A stretch of 64,000 bases of DNA from Gordonia heveisoli (GCF_030315745.1 NZ_JASXSH010000009.1:1-64000); one strand, 5' to 3'. Counted from the first letter of the stretch, positions 27,373-38,115 are shown. Program-made: numbers and translations. Notes: generated from the sequence alone by a model not told the origin.

Positions 27373-28445
27373 TGCGCTTCGAGTCGAGCCTGACGGTCCG
27401 CGGCCACCAGCGCGTCGAGCAGCCCGTCCATGTCTCCGTTGAGCACCGCGTCGAGGTTGTTCGCCTTGTAACCGATGCGATGATCGGCGATCCGGTTCTC
27501 CGGGAAGTTGTAGGTACGGATGCGCTCGGATCGGTCCACGGTGCGGATCTGCGCTGCGCGCCCCTCCGCGGCAACCGCATCGGCCGCCTCCTCGGCCGCC
27601 GACTGCAGACGAGCCGCGAGCACCTGCATGGCACGTGCCTTATTCTGCAGCTGGGAACGCTCGTTCTGGCAGGTCACCACGATGCCGGTGGGCAGGTGGG
27701 TGATCCGCACCGCGGAGTCGGTGGTGTTGACACCCTGGCCGCCCTTGCCCGACGACCGGTACACGTCGATCCGCAGATCGGATTCGTCGATGACAACTTC
27801 TTCGAGTTCCTCGGGTTCGGGATAGATCAGGACACCGGCCGCCGACGTGTGGATACGTCCCTGTGACTCGGTGACCGGCACCCGCTGGACCCGGTGCACG
27901 CCACCTTCGAACTTCAGCCGCGACCACACCCCGTCCCGGACGGCCTCTTTGGACTTGATGGACAGCGTGGCCTCTTTGTACCCGCCGAGATCTGATTCGG
28001 TCACGCCGAGGATCTGGGCCTTCCAGCCGTGCCGCTCGCAGTATTTGAGGTACATCCGGGCCAGGTCCGCGGCGAACAATGCCGATTCCTCACCACCTGC
28101 GCCGGACTTGATCTCGAGGACGACGTCGTCGCCGTCGTGTGCATCGCGCGGGGCGAGCAGGTCGGTCAGGACGGCGTCGTGTTCGGCGACCGCCGCTTCC
28201 AGCGCGGGGATCTCCTCGGCGAAGGCCGGGTCGTCGGCGGCCAGTTCGCGGGCCGCGGCGAGATCCTCGCGAGCCGCCGTCAGCTTGGTGTAGGTGGCCA
28301 TCACCGGCGCGAGTTCGGCGAATCGTTTGCCGACTCGACGAGCGGCGGCCGGATCGTCGTGCAGCGACGGGTCGGAGAGCTGCTGCTCGAGTCCCGCGTG
28401 CTCGGCAAGGACGTCATCGATTGCCGACGGGCTCTGCGTACTCAC
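27369..28445 (-). CDS. prfA: Peptide chain release factor 1
   Basis: A 358-residue RF1 with a GTG start. The catalytic GGQ is at 235-237 ([10 protein letters not shown]) and the stop-codon reading PxT motif is PVT at 190-192, which marks it as RF1 (UAA/UAG) and not RF2. First gene of the prfA-prmC-sua5-glyA-wecA block. Confidence 0.96.
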   Translation of the reverse strand: MSTQSPSAIDDVLAEHAGLEQQLSDPSLHDDPAAARRVGKRFAELAPVMATYTKLTAAREDLAAARELAADDPAFAEEIPALEAAVAEHDAVLTDLLAPRDAHDGDDVVLEIKSGAGGEESALFAADLARMYLKYCERHGWKAQILGVTESDLGGYKEATLSIKSKEAVRDGVWSRLKFEGGVHRVQRVPVTESQGRIHTSAAGVLIYPEPEELEEVVIDESDLRIDVYRSSGKGGQGVNTTDSAVRITHLPTGIVVTCQNERSQLQNKARAMQVLAARLQSAAEEAADAVAAEGRAAQIRTVDRSERIRTYNFPENRIADHRIGYKANNLDAVLNGDMDGLLDALVAADRQARLEAQ

Positions 28446-28520
28446 TGCTGACCTGACCTCTCCTACCCCGGTGGTGCCAGGGCCGATCCCCAGAATAAGA
28501 ACCTGCCCCCTGAAACGACA

Positions 28521-28557
28521 ACGACGCCCAACCCGGTGGGTACCGGGCGGGCGTCGT
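28521..28557 (-). terminator. Hairpin after rpmE
   Basis: Two-part stem: ACGACGCCC with GGGCGTCGT, inside it CCCGGT with ACCGGG around a GGGT loop. It begins 8 nt after the rpmE stop and is followed on the minus strand by TGTCGTTTC. Likely terminator of rpmE before prfA. Confidence 0.75.
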
Positions 28558-28565
28558 CGGAAAAG

Positions 28566-28793
28566 CTACTTGGCTTCGGCGTTCTTGGTCCGCTTGCCGT
28601 AGCGCTTCTCGAAGCGCGCGACGCGGCCACCGGTGTCGAGGATCTTCTGCTTACCGGTGTAGAACGGGTGGCACTGCGAGCAGACTTCCACGGTGATCCG
28701 GCCTGCGCTGGCGGTGCTACGGGTCTCGAAGGTGTTCCCGCAGCCACACAGGACGGTGGTCGCCTGGTACTCGGGGTGAATGCCCTGCTTCAT
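28566..28793 (-). CDS. rpmE: 50S ribosomal protein L31 (zinc-binding type)
   Basis: A 75-residue L31 starting MKQGIHPEY, with the SD AAAGGGA upstream. Four Cys (CGCGNTF and [13 protein letters not shown]) mark the zinc-binding C+ form. In zinc starvation such proteins are often replaced by a Cys-less paralogue encoded elsewhere. The usual neighbour rho is separated from it here by a diflavin reductase gene on the other strand. Confidence 0.95.
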   Translation of the reverse strand: MKQGIHPEYQATTVLCGCGNTFETRSTASAGRITVEVCSQCHPFYTGKQKILDTGGRVARFEKRYGKRTKNAEAK

Positions 28794-29172
28794 GTTGGTT
28801 GTCCCTTTCTGTGGTCGCCGGGTCACCGTCGCTTGTCGGCGGTGTGAACCGGAACCGGACTCGACCGATCAGTATGCCATGCGTGTGGTCATCCACCGAA
28901 ATCGCGCAGCTACCGCGGCCACTGCTCTCAACAGGCACGACGATCGGTTCATTCCCGCCCGGCTCGGACCGCCCGGTCCGGCGCCCTTGCTAAAGTTCGG
29001 CCCGAGCGGGCGGCCACCCGCGGCCACCCGACGACGGTGACTGCGCGCCGGCCTCCCCACCCAGTGGGCCAGGGCCTACCCGGCCGATTCCGGCGGGCGT
29101 AACGTGCAGCGGCATGGACGCGCCCACCACCCCACATCACCAGGGCAATCGCAGAGATGAAGGTGTGATGAC
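28794..29172. promoter_or_regulatory. Divergent promoter region of rpmE and the diflavin reductase
   Basis: A 379-bp gap with no credible gene on either strand. It must hold promoters for rpmE (minus) and the reductase (plus). No Zur-like palindrome or riboswitch-like structure was recognised near rpmE. Confidence 0.45.
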
Positions 29173-30867
29173 ATGCAGCAGCCGGCGTCGCCGAGCACAG
29201 CGGGGTCCGCAGTGACCCTGCAGATCGTCTACGGCACCCAGAGTGGCAATTGCGAGTGGGTGTCGGGCAAGGCCCAGAGCACGGCGTTGGCGCAGGGATT
29301 CGACGTCAAGGTCATCGATATGAGCGAGATCGAACCGGCTGCCCTCGCCGCCACCGGCGAATTGCTGGTGATCTGCTCCACCTACAACGAGGGCGATATG
29401 CCCGACGACGCCGAGGACTTCTGGCAGGCCCTCGCCGCGCCCACCGCACCCCGGCTCGAGGGTGTGCGGTACGGCGTTCTGGCCCTCGGCGATTCGTCCT
29501 ATGACGGGTACTGCCAGGCGGGTAAGAACATCGACAACCGGCTGCACGAACTGGGTGCGCAGCGGATCGTCGATCGCGGCGACTGTGACGCCGAGTTCCA
29601 GGATCCGGCACTGGCCTGGCTCGAACAGGCAATTCCGATGTTCCGGGCGCCTGTCCCGGCCCCGGCGACCGCCACCGAAACGCCGACGGCCAAAACCCCG
29701 GCTGCGGAGGCTCCCGCCGCGGCGAAGCCGGCCCGTCCGGTCCGCTCGCCGTGGAACCGCAAGAACCCCTATCCGGCGCGGATCCTGACCAACCGGGTGC
29801 TGTCGGCGCCGGGATCGGCCAAAGAGGTCCGCCATGTCGTGGTCGACCTCGGCGACAGCGGCATCACCTACGAACCCGGCGACGGGATCGGCGTGTTCGC
29901 CCCCAACGATCCCGAACTCGTCGAGAAATTGTTGGCGCGACTAGGTGCCGAAGGCAACGAGGTCATCACCGACCGCAAGGGTGACTACACCCTGCGCGAA
30001 GCACTGCGTGACCGCTTCGAGATCACCACTGCCTCAAAGTATCTCGTCGACTACATCGCGGCGCGAAGCGATGATCCCGAACTCACGCACCTGACCGCCA
30101 CCGGTGACCACGAGGCCCTCGATGCCTGGTTGTGGGGGCGTGACGTCCTCGATCTGCTCGACGTCGACCCGTCCCTGACCATCACCCCCGAGGAACTCAT
30201 CGCCGAACTGCGTCCCCTCGCCCACCGCGTCTACTCGATCTCATCGAGCCCACAGTCGCACGACGGCACCGTGCACATGACGATCGCGACGGTACGCCAC
30301 CGTTCGGCCAATCGGGTGCGTGGCGGTGCGGCCTCCACCCATATCGCCGACCGTCGCGTCGTCGGCGACACCCTGCCGGTGTTCATCTCCCCCAACAAAT
30401 CTTTCCGCCTGCCTGCCGACGATGCCAAGGTCATCATGGTCGGCCCCGGTACCGGCGTCGCTCCCTTCCGGTCTTTCCTGCACGAACGACGAGCACGTGG
30501 CGCCGTTGGGGAGAACTGGCTGTTCTTCGGCGATCAGCACCGTGCGTTGGACCACATCTACGCCGACGACCTGGACGATTTCGTCGGGGACGGCACGCTG
30601 AACCGGCTCGATCTCGCCTTCTCCCGCGATCAGGACCACAAGGTCTACGTCCAGGACCGGATGCGCGAGAACGCCGGCGAGGTGTTCGCCTGGCTGGAAT
30701 CGGGCGCCTACCTCTACGTCTGCGGCGACGCCACCCGCATGGCCCGCGACGTCGACGACGCCCTGCACGAGATCATCGCAGGCGCCGGTGGACTCGGCGC
30801 GGACGCAACCCAGGACTACGTCGATCGACTGCGCAAGGACAAGCGCTACCTCCGCGACGTGTACTGA
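29173..30867 (+). CDS. CysJ-like NADPH diflavin reductase (sulfite reductase flavoprotein type)
   Basis: A 564-residue diflavin reductase: N-terminal flavodoxin domain (about 15-150, FMN loop YGTQSGNCE, then STYNEGDMPDD and LGDSSYDGYC), an Ala/Pro/Thr linker at about 155-190, an FAD domain with RVYSISSSP, and a C-terminal NADPH domain with GPGTGVAPFRSF, FGDQ and YVCGDATRMARDV, ending in an aromatic residue (DVY). This layout passes electrons from NADPH to FAD, FMN and an outside acceptor such as a sulfite reductase haemoprotein or a P450. No haemoprotein partner lies next to it. Mycobacteria mostly use ferredoxin-dependent sulfite reductase, so the true acceptor is open. Divergent from rpmE, convergent with rho. 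Confidence 0.85.
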   Translation: MQQPASPSTAGSAVTLQIVYGTQSGNCEWVSGKAQSTALAQGFDVKVIDMSEIEPAALAATGELLVICSTYNEGDMPDDAEDFWQALAAPTAPRLEGVRYGVLALGDSSYDGYCQAGKNIDNRLHELGAQRIVDRGDCDAEFQDPALAWLEQAIPMFRAPVPAPATATETPTAKTPAAEAPAAAKPARPVRSPWNRKNPYPARILTNRVLSAPGSAKEVRHVVVDLGDSGITYEPGDGIGVFAPNDPELVEKLLARLGAEGNEVITDRKGDYTLREALRDRFEITTASKYLVDYIAARSDDPELTHLTATGDHEALDAWLWGRDVLDLLDVDPSLTITPEELIAELRPLAHRVYSISSSPQSHDGTVHMTIATVRHRSANRVRGGAASTHIADRRVVGDTLPVFISPNKSFRLPADDAKVIMVGPGTGVAPFRSFLHERRARGAVGENWLFFGDQHRALDHIYADDLDDFVGDGTLNRLDLAFSRDQDHKVYVQDRMRENAGEVFAWLESGAYLYVCGDATRMARDVDDALHEIIAGAGGLGADATQDYVDRLRKDKRYLRDVY

Positions 30868-30900
30868 CCCCGACCGCCCGGCGTGGCTCCAGCGACGCGT

Positions 30901-30933
30901 AACGGCCGGCACGCGGATGGCGTGCCGGCCGTT
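30901..30933. terminator. Bidirectional hairpin between the diflavin reductase and rho
   Basis: Perfect 14-bp stem (AACGGCCGGCACGC with its complement) around a 5-nt loop, midway between two convergent stops. No long T-tract on either side. Probably serves both transcripts. Confidence 0.85.
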
Positions 30934-30955
30934 GCCGGTCTGGTCGGGGAACCGA

Positions 30956-32923
30956 TCAGTCGTCTTTGAGGGTTCCGGGTGCGTTCTTCTGTACCTGCAT
31001 CAGGAACTCGACGTTGTTCTTCGTCTTCTTGAGCTGGCTGATCAACAGGTCGATGGCCTGCTGCGAGTCGAGGCCGCTGAGCACACGACGCAGCTTGTGC
31101 ACGATGCTGAACTCCTCCGGAGCCAGCAACAGCTCATCCTTACGGGTGCTCGACAGGTTGACGTCGACAGCCGGGAACACCCGGCGCTCGGAGATCTTGC
31201 GATCGAGTTTGAGCTCGGCGTTACCGGTGCCCTTGAACTCCTCGAAGATGACCGTGTCACCGGTCGACCCGGTCTCGACCAGCGCGGAGGCGATGATCGT
31301 GAGCGATCCACCGTTCTCGATGTTGCGCGCGGCACCCAGGAATCGCTTGGGCGGGTAGAGCGCCGTGGAATCGACACCACCGGAGAGGATGCGGCCCGAC
31401 GCCGGCGACGCGTTGTTGTAGGCACGGCCGAGACGGGTGATCGAGTCGAGGAGCACGACCACGTCCTTGCCGGCCTCGACGAGGCGCTTGGCCCGCTCGA
31501 TGGCCAGTTCGGCGACCGAGGTGTGATCTGACGGCGGACGGTCGAAGGTCGAGGCGATGACCTCGCCCTTCACCGAACGGGTCATGTCGGTGACCTCTTC
31601 GGGACGCTCGTCGACGAGCACCACGATGAGGTGGCATTCCGGATTATTCGTGGTGATCGCGTTCGCAATGTCCTGCAGGATCGTCGTCTTACCCGCCTTC
31701 GGGGGCGAGACGATCAGCGCGCGCTGCCCCTTGCCGATCGGCATGATCAGGTCGATCACGCGGGTCGACAAGCGATCCGGGGTGGTCTCCAGGCGCAGTC
31801 GCTGATTCGGGTAGAGCGGCGTCAGCTTGCCGAACTCGGGACGCTTACGCGCCGCCTCGACGTCGCCGCCGTTGACGGTGTCCAGCCGCACCAGCGGATT
31901 GAACTTCTGCCGCTGGTTCTGCTGATCGCCCTCTCGCGAGACCTTGACGGCACCGGTGATGGCATCGCCCCGGCGCAAGCCGTTGCGGCGGACCAGGTTC
32001 ATCGACACATAGACGTCGTTCGGCCCGGCGAGATAACCCGACGTGCGGACGAACGCATAGTTGTCCAGCACGTCGAGGATGCCCGCAACCGGCTGCAACA
32101 CATCGTCTTCCGAGACCTGTGGCTCACCGACGTTGTCGCGGTCACGTCCACGGCGACGCTCGCGGAACCGGCGACCACGGCGGCCACGGCCCTCACCGTC
32201 GTCGTCGCGATTGCCATCGCGGTTCTGATTGCCGTCGCGGTTCTGATTGCCATCGCGGTTGCGATTCCGGTTGCGGCCCCGGTTCTCGTTACCGTCGCTG
32301 GAGTTCTCGCTCCCGCCCTGGCCTGCGGACTTCTGCTCGGTACCGTTCTGGCGCGACTCGTTCTGGCGCGATTCGTTCTGTCCCGAATCGCCCTGTCCCG
32401 AGTCGCCCTGCACCGACGGTGCCTTGCCCTCGTCCGCCGTGACGGCGCCCGCATTGCGGCGGCGCGGTTCGCGGCGACGTGGCGCCCCCGCCTCGTCGGC
32501 TTGATCGTCGGCACCGCGCCCTGCCGGGGCGGCACCCGCGGCGGCGGTGTCGGCACCGGCGATTGTCATCTGTTCAGCGGGGGTGGCCGAGGTGGTTCCG
32601 GCCTCCTTTGCCGACGACTCTTTGGCCGGCGCACTCTTCGGCGCGGCCTTCGCTGCACCGGCGTCGTTGCTGGTAGCGGCGGCGGTCGGCGCGCCCTGGC
32701 GCTCCTTGATGGCGGCGATCAGGTCGCCCTTACGCATTCCCGAGGTGCCCTTGATGCCCAGTTCACCGGCCACGGCGCGCAACTCGCTGAGCACCATGCC
32801 GGTCAAACCGGAACGCGGTGCACGGGCACGGCTCTTGGGCGCGGTCTGCCCCTCCGCGGTGTCGGCACCGGATTCACTCGGTTTTGCGTCGACAGGTGCG
32901 GTGATCAGGTCCGTATCGGTCAC
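30956..32923 (-). CDS. rho: Transcription termination factor Rho with long disordered insert
   Basis: A GTG start at 32923 with AAAGGA 6 nt upstream gives 655 residues, far longer than E. coli Rho (419). A Rho_N domain lies at about 40-75 (VLSELRAVAGELGIKG). Then about 180 low-complexity residues, first Ala-rich, then Gln/Asn/Ser-rich repeats and Arg/Asn/Gly/Asp repeats, precede the RNA-binding cold-shock domain (VLDNYAFVRTSGYLAGPNDVYVS). The ATPase has Walker A SPPKAGKTT, VVLVDERPEEVTDM and VVVLLDSITRLGRAYN. Such inserts are known in actinobacterial Rho and add RNA binding. Separate promoter region of 382 bp upstream. Confidence 0.95.
   Translation of the reverse strand: MTDTDLITAPVDAKPSESGADTAEGQTAPKSRARAPRSGLTGMVLSELRAVAGELGIKGTSGMRKGDLIAAIKERQGAPTAAATSNDAGAAKAAPKSAPAKESSAKEAGTTSATPAEQMTIAGADTAAAGAAPAGRGADDQADEAGAPRRREPRRRNAGAVTADEGKAPSVQGDSGQGDSGQNESRQNESRQNGTEQKSAGQGGSENSSDGNENRGRNRNRNRDGNQNRDGNQNRDGNRDDDGEGRGRRGRRFRERRRGRDRDNVGEPQVSEDDVLQPVAGILDVLDNYAFVRTSGYLAGPNDVYVSMNLVRRNGLRRGDAITGAVKVSREGDQQNQRQKFNPLVRLDTVNGGDVEAARKRPEFGKLTPLYPNQRLRLETTPDRLSTRVIDLIMPIGKGQRALIVSPPKAGKTTILQDIANAITTNNPECHLIVVLVDERPEEVTDMTRSVKGEVIASTFDRPPSDHTSVAELAIERAKRLVEAGKDVVVLLDSITRLGRAYNNASPASGRILSGGVDSTALYPPKRFLGAARNIENGGSLTIIASALVETGSTGDTVIFEEFKGTGNAELKLDRKISERRVFPAVDVNLSSTRKDELLLAPEEFSIVHKLRRVLSGLDSQQAIDLLISQLKKTKNNVEFLMQVQKNAPGTLKDD
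32210..32263 (-). repeat. 18-bp tandem repeat in rho (QNRDGN units)
   Basis: Three consecutive 18-bp copies with single-base differences encode Asn/Arg/Asp/Gly hexapeptides in the disordered insert of Rho. Copy number could vary between strains. Confidence 0.85.
32345..32404 (-). repeat. 15-bp tandem repeat in rho (DSGQG / ESRQN units)
   Basis: Four consecutive 15-bp units, the first two nearly identical, encode pentapeptides of the DSGQG and ESRQN type. A second, independent expansion within the same Rho insert. Confidence 0.8.
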
Positions 32924-33305
32924 GGATGTCCTTTCGTTCCTCGCGCAGGTCAGAGCTGTGCAAGGTCGTGATGGCCCTGTTCGTCTGTCAGGGCACCCGT
33001 CCGTGTGGACGGGGAAAAACTTCGATGGGTCCTGCTGCGAGATGCTCTGGGGTCTGCTCGTGCTTCGCCACACCGCTGAATAGGGATCAAGACCCCGACC
33101 AGGATTGGTCGGATCACTCCGATCAGGAATCGGTAGGAAACACCGCAAAGCGAATCTGCGCGGCCAGACCAGAATATGGTAACCCCGTTCGCATGATACG
33201 GGCAACACGCCGATCGGAACAACTCGAACGACGTCATCCTCCGCCGCCCGGACCACACACCCGATGATCGGCCCCTGACCGGCGACCGTGGGCAACCCGC
33301 GGCCG
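32924..33305 (-). promoter_or_regulatory. Long rho leader region with hairpins
   Basis: A 382-bp gap upstream of rho. On the minus strand it contains CCGACC/GGTCGG (33095-33112), CCCGTCC/GGACGGG with a 4-nt loop (32996-33013, preceded by a TTTTT run) and GCCCTG/CAGGGC (32974-32994). Long leaders that autoregulate rho are known in other bacteria; these structures could serve that purpose, but none is a classic attenuator. Confidence 0.4.
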
Positions 33306-34265
33306 TCAGGAGGTCGTGATCTCCACACCACCGGCGACGGCGACCGTCCGCGGGACGAAGCCCGCAGCCACGGCCAGGTCGCGGATCTCGGCCGGTACCG
33401 GCCGCACGCTCAGCACCAGGACAGTCGGCCCGGCACCGGAGACGGTCGCGGCGAAGCCGCGTGCCCGCAACGCCGACACCAGCTCGGCGGTCTGCGGCAT
33501 CGCGGGTGCCCGATACGACTGATGGAGCCGGTCCTCGGTAGCCGCGAGCAGGCTACTCGGATCCGACGTCAGCGCGACGACGGCCAGCGCCGACCGGCTC
33601 ACATTGAAGATCGCGTCGGTCCGCGGAACGTCGGCGGGCAACAGGCCCCGGGTATAGGCGGTCGACGACTCGGTGTCGGGAATGAACACCGTGGCGGTGA
33701 TATCGGGGTGGACACTCAGCCGGCGAGCGCGGAAGAAATCCTGCCCCGACTCATGATCGGTCCAGGTCACCACGGCCGAACCGAGGACGCTCGCGGCCGC
33801 ATTGTCCGGATGTCCTTCGACCTCACTCGACAGTTGCACCAGCTCGTCCTGACTCAGACCGGTGCCGACCCCAGCCGCGGCCAGCAGACCCGACGCCGCG
33901 GCGAAGCCCGACACCGCCGCGGCAGCCGACGATCCCAGGCCACGCGAATGGGGAATCACGTTGACGCACCGCAACTTCAGGCCCGCCGCGTAATAGCCTG
34001 CGTGTGCGAGTCCACGCGCGAGGCACCGCGCCACCAGATGCGTGCCGTCACGCGGGACGTCCGCGGCTCCCTCCCCCTGGACGTCGACGACCACATCACT
34101 CTCGGCGGTCTCCACGACGACCTCGTCGTAGATGCCGAGAGCGATTCCCAGACAGTCGAATCCGGGGCCGAGGTTGGCACTCGACGCCGGCACCCGGACG
34201 CGCACCGACAGACCGGAGGGCAACGGGATGCCCGCGGTCGCGGTTTCGTCGACGCCTACGGTCAT
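33306..34265 (-). CDS. thrB: Homoserine kinase
   Basis: A 319-residue GHMP kinase. ATP loop PHSRGLGSSAAAAVSG, N-terminal VPASSANLGPGFDCLG, and C-terminal GFAATVSGAGPTVLVL are the three GHMP motifs. It phosphorylates homoserine for threonine synthesis. The ATG at 34265 lies 7 bp after the thrC stop; the longer open frame overlapping thrC is not used. Last gene of argS-lysA-hom-thrC-thrB. Confidence 0.95.
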   Translation of the reverse strand: MTVGVDETATAGIPLPSGLSVRVRVPASSANLGPGFDCLGIALGIYDEVVVETAESDVVVDVQGEGAADVPRDGTHLVARCLARGLAHAGYYAAGLKLRCVNVIPHSRGLGSSAAAAVSGFAAASGLLAAAGVGTGLSQDELVQLSSEVEGHPDNAAASVLGSAVVTWTDHESGQDFFRARRLSVHPDITATVFIPDTESSTAYTRGLLPADVPRTDAIFNVSRSALAVVALTSDPSSLLAATEDRLHQSYRAPAMPQTAELVSALRARGFAATVSGAGPTVLVLSVRPVPAEIRDLAVAAGFVPRTVAVAGGVEITTS

Positions 34266-34272
34266 GACCTGA

Positions 34273-35364
34273 TCAGCCGACACCGAGGGCACTGGCCACC
34301 GCCACCGGATCGACCGGAATCGCTTCCACCACAGGCATTCCCGCAAGTGCGGTATCCGGGTCCTTGAGTCCGTTACCGGTGACGGTACAGACCACCGTCT
34401 CTCCCGGCTTGACCCAGCCATCGGCGTGCGCGGCCAGCAGACCGGCGACACTCGCAGCCGATGCCGGCTCGACGAACACACCTTCCTTGCCCGCGATGAG
34501 GCGGTATGCCTCCAGCAGCTTCTCGTCGGTGGCCGCACGGAACTGGCCGCCCGACTCCTCCTTGGCCGCCACCGCAGAATTCCAGCTCGCAGGCGAACCG
34601 ATGCGGATCGCGGTCGCGATGGTCTCCGGGTTCGGTACCGGCGCACCGTTCACCAGGGGGGCGGCACCGGCTGCCTGTACACCCAGCATCCGCGGCAGAC
34701 GATCGGAGATGCCGTCCGCGTGGTACTCCCGGTAGCCCTTCCAATAGGCGGTGATGTTGCCCGCGTTGCCTACCGGCAGCGCGTGCACATCCGGGGCCCG
34801 GCCCAGCACGTCGACGATCTCGAAGGCGGCGGTCTTCTGCCCCTCGATACGGGCCGGGTTCACCGAGTTGACGAGTTCGATCTCGCTGAACTCCGCGGTC
34901 ACCTTGCGCGCCAGTTCGAGACAGTCGTCGAAGTTACCCTGGACCTGAATGATCTTGGCGCCGTGCATAACCGCCTGCGCCAGCTTGCCCATCGCGATCT
35001 TGCCCTCTGGGATGAGCACCGCGCAGGTGATACCGGCGCGGGTCGCATACGCCGCGGCCGACGCCGAGGTGTTCCCGGTCGACGCGCAGAGCACCGCCTT
35101 CTTACCGTTGTTGACGGCGTTACTCACGGCCATGGTCATCCCGCGGTCCTTGAAGGAACCAGTCGGGTTGAGTCCCTCGACCTTCAGATAGACCTCGCAC
35201 CCGGTCAGTTCCGACAGATGGGGCGCGGAGATCAGCGGCGTCCCACCCTCGAGAAGGGTGACCACCTTCCAGTCGTCGCCGACCGGCAACCGGGAGCGGT
35301 AGGCCTCGATCAGACCGGGCCAGGCACGCATCACCGGGGTGTGCGCGGAAGTCGATTCAGTCAT
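34273..35364 (-). CDS. thrC: Threonine synthase
   Basis: A 363-residue PLP enzyme with the cofactor lysine K72 in [11 protein letters not shown] and [14 protein letters not shown]. It converts O-phosphohomoserine to threonine. It overlaps hom by 8 bp. The C-terminal part ([13 protein letters not shown] and [15 protein letters not shown]) is as in mycobacterial ThrC. Confidence 0.96.
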   Translation of the reverse strand: MTESTSAHTPVMRAWPGLIEAYRSRLPVGDDWKVVTLLEGGTPLISAPHLSELTGCEVYLKVEGLNPTGSFKDRGMTMAVSNAVNNGKKAVLCASTGNTSASAAAYATRAGITCAVLIPEGKIAMGKLAQAVMHGAKIIQVQGNFDDCLELARKVTAEFSEIELVNSVNPARIEGQKTAAFEIVDVLGRAPDVHALPVGNAGNITAYWKGYREYHADGISDRLPRMLGVQAAGAAPLVNGAPVPNPETIATAIRIGSPASWNSAVAAKEESGGQFRAATDEKLLEAYRLIAGKEGVFVEPASAASVAGLLAAHADGWVKPGETVVCTVTGNGLKDPDTALAGMPVVEAIPVDPVAVASALGVG

Positions 35365-36694
35365 TGGTTCCTTCCAATCGCAGAACGCTCGACACCTTGA
35401 TCACGGCGTCCATGTCTTCAAGTGCCGCAACACATGCGGACTGCGCGCGGTCGGACGCACGATGGGTCACGACGATCAGCCGCGCGTCTTCCTGCGCACC
35501 CTCCTGCCGGACCGCGGCGATGCTGACCTCCCGCTTGGCGAACTCGCCTGCCACCTGGGCGAGCACGCCCGGCCGGTCGGCGACCTGCATCGAGATGTAG
35601 TACCGCGTCTGCACGTCGTCGATGCTCGCGATGGGGAGCGCGGCGTAGGTCGACTCCAGCGGCCCGCGCCCACCGTGCACCTTGTTGCGCGCGGCCATCA
35701 CCATGTCACCGAGCACCGCCGACGCGGTCGGTGCACCACCTGCACCCTGCCCGTAGAACATCAGCCGGCCGGCGTTCTCCGCCTCCACCACGACCGCGTT
35801 GAACGCACCGTTGACGGTGGCCAGCGGATGGGTCAACGGGATCAGCGCGGGATAGACACGTGCCGAGACACTTTCGGTCCCGTCCGCCGCGTGGACGCGT
35901 TCACAGATGGACAACAGTTTGATGGTGCAGTCGAACTTCTTCGCCGCTGCCAGATCCTCGGAGGTCACCGACGAGATCCCCTCGCGGTGCACATCTGCCG
36001 CATGGACCCGCGTGTGGAAGGCGATGGAGGCGAGGATGGCAGCCTTGGCCGCGGCGTCGAAACCCTCGACATCCGCGGTGGGGTCGGCCTCGGCGTATCC
36101 CAGCCGCCCGGCCTCGGCCAGCGTGTCGGCGTAGTCTGCCCCGGTCTCGTCCATCGCGGACAGGATGAAGTTGGTGGTGCCGTTGACGATTCCGGCGACA
36201 CGTTCGACGGTGTCACCGGCCAGGGACTGCATCAGCGGCCGAATGACCGGGATCGCACCGGCCACCGCCGCCTCGAAGTACAGGTCGACCTTCGCGTCGG
36301 CGGCCGCCGACGCCAGTTCACCGGTGTACTCGGCGAGCAGCGCCTTATTGGCGGTGACGACCGACTTGCCGTTCTCCAGCGCGGCGCGGATGAGCGCGCG
36401 CGCCGGGTCGATGCCGCCCATGAGCTCGACGACGATGTCGACGTCGTCGCGTGCGACCAGCGCCACTGGATCATCGGTGAGCAGCGCCTGATCGATCTTG
36501 CGCGGGCGACTGAGGTCACGGACCGCGACACCGCGCAGCCGGACCGGTGCACCCACGCGCGCCCGCAGATCGGCAGCAGCGTCCTCGATGATGCGCACGA
36601 CCTCGGTGCCGACGTTGCCCATGCCGAGCACCGCCACACCGATCTCCCGGTCACCGTCCCCCGGGGTGGTCGCCGTCGAATTCTGGTCACTCAT
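35357..36694 (-). CDS. hom: Homoserine dehydrogenase
   Basis: A 445-residue enzyme: NAD(P) motif GMGNVG at 24-29, catalytic domain with [14 protein letters not shown] and [16 protein letters not shown], and a C-terminal ACT domain at about 360-440 that usually confers threonine feedback inhibition. Reduces aspartate semialdehyde to homoserine. 4-bp overlap with lysA. Confidence 0.96.
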   Translation of the reverse strand: MSDQNSTATTPGDGDREIGVAVLGMGNVGTEVVRIIEDAAADLRARVGAPVRLRGVAVRDLSRPRKIDQALLTDDPVALVARDDVDIVVELMGGIDPARALIRAALENGKSVVTANKALLAEYTGELASAAADAKVDLYFEAAVAGAIPVIRPLMQSLAGDTVERVAGIVNGTTNFILSAMDETGADYADTLAEAGRLGYAEADPTADVEGFDAAAKAAILASIAFHTRVHAADVHREGISSVTSEDLAAAKKFDCTIKLLSICERVHAADGTESVSARVYPALIPLTHPLATVNGAFNAVVVEAENAGRLMFYGQGAGGAPTASAVLGDMVMAARNKVHGGRGPLESTYAALPIASIDDVQTRYYISMQVADRPGVLAQVAGEFAKREVSIAAVRQEGAQEDARLIVVTHRASDRAQSACVAALEDMDAVIKVSSVLRLEGTND

Positions 36695-38115
36695 GACTGC
36701 TCTACCTCCAGGCTGAAGAAGTCCTCGATGCGCTCACGGCGCAGGATCAGCCGATGCCCACCGTCGGCCACCGCGACCACCGGGGGTCGCATCGCCATGT
36801 TGTACCGCGACGACATCGAGTAGCAGTATGCGCCGGTCGCGGCGACCGCGATCAGGTCGCCGGGCTCCAGGTCCTCGGGCAGCCAACAATCCTTGATCAC
36901 GATGTCACCGCTTTCGCAGTGCTTCCCGACGACCCGGCTGACGACCGCACGTGCGGTCGAGACCCGCGACACCAGACGCACGTCGTATTCGGCCTGATAC
37001 AAGACGGTGCGGATGTTGTCGCTCATGCCGCCGTCCACCGAGACGTACCGTCGAGTGGATCCGCCGCCGAGTTCGACGTCCTTGATCGTGCCGACCCGAT
37101 ACAGCGTGATGGTGCCAGGACCGGCGATGGCGCGACCAGGTTCGACGGCCAGGGTGGGCATCGGCAGCCCGACCGCCGACGACTCGCGTCGCAGAATCTC
37201 GGCCAGCTTGTCGGCGACCTCGCCGATAGGCAGCGGACGATCCTCGGGAAGATACGAGATGCCAAGGCCGCCACCGAGATCCACGATCGACATCTGCGAG
37301 GTCTTGGCGACTCCGAACTCCGCGACCACATCGTGCAGCAGGCCGACCACCCGATGCGCGGCCAACTCGAAGCCGTCCATGTCGAAGATCTGCGAACCGA
37401 TGTGGCTGTGCAGGCCGACCAGGCGCAGGTTGTCGGTCGCGAACACCCGGCGCACCGCCTCCATCGCCACCCCACCGGCGAGCGCGAACCCGAACTTCTG
37501 GTCCTCATGCGCGGTGGAGATGAACTCGTGGGTGTGCGCCTCGACGCCGACCGTCACCCGGACCAGCACGTCGGCGACCACGTCGCGTTCGGCGGCCAGC
37601 GCGTCGAGCCGGTCGATCTCGACCATCGAGTCGAGCACGATATGGCCGACACCGGCGTCCAGCGCCATGGCCAGCTCGTCGACAGATTTGTTGTTGCCGT
37701 GCAACGCGATTCGCTCAGGCGGAAAGCCCGCGCGTAGCGCGATGCCCAGTTCGCCCGCCGAGCAGACGTCCAACGACAGCCCCTCTTCCTCGACCCAGCG
37801 CGCCACCTGAGTGCACAGGAATGCCTTCGAGGCGTAGTGCACCCGGCCATATGCCCCGAAGGCCGCGACCATGTCGGCACACCGGGACCGGAAGTCGGCC
37901 TCGTCGAGGATGAACGCGGGGGTGCCGTACGTCTGCGCGAGTTCGCTGACGGTGACACCCGCGATCTGTAGCTCACCGGACTCGTTCCGCACGGCGTTGC
38001 GCGGATAGACCGCGGCCGGGATGTCGGCGAGCACCTCGGGATCATTCGGGCGCTGCGCGAGATGCGGCGCGGCCAGCAGTTCGGCGTGCCGGGGCCCGGC
38101 CGGATGCGCGTTCAC
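36691..38115 (-). CDS. lysA: Diaminopimelate decarboxylase
   Basis: A 474-residue fold-III PLP decarboxylase. PLP lysine K97 lies in HYASKAFL, with [28 protein letters not shown] and ESGD(I) later. Last step of lysine synthesis, converting meso-DAP to lysine. The GTG at 38115 overlaps the argS stop (GTGA). Positioned between argS and hom as in M. tuberculosis. Confidence 0.95.
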   Translation of the reverse strand: MNAHPAGPRHAELLAAPHLAQRPNDPEVLADIPAAVYPRNAVRNESGELQIAGVTVSELAQTYGTPAFILDEADFRSRCADMVAAFGAYGRVHYASKAFLCTQVARWVEEEGLSLDVCSAGELGIALRAGFPPERIALHGNNKSVDELAMALDAGVGHIVLDSMVEIDRLDALAAERDVVADVLVRVTVGVEAHTHEFISTAHEDQKFGFALAGGVAMEAVRRVFATDNLRLVGLHSHIGSQIFDMDGFELAAHRVVGLLHDVVAEFGVAKTSQMSIVDLGGGLGISYLPEDRPLPIGEVADKLAEILRRESSAVGLPMPTLAVEPGRAIAGPGTITLYRVGTIKDVELGGGSTRRYVSVDGGMSDNIRTVLYQAEYDVRLVSRVSTARAVVSRVVGKHCESGDIVIKDCWLPEDLEPGDLIAVAATGAYCYSMSSRYNMAMRPPVVAVADGGHRLILRRERIEDFFSLEVEQS

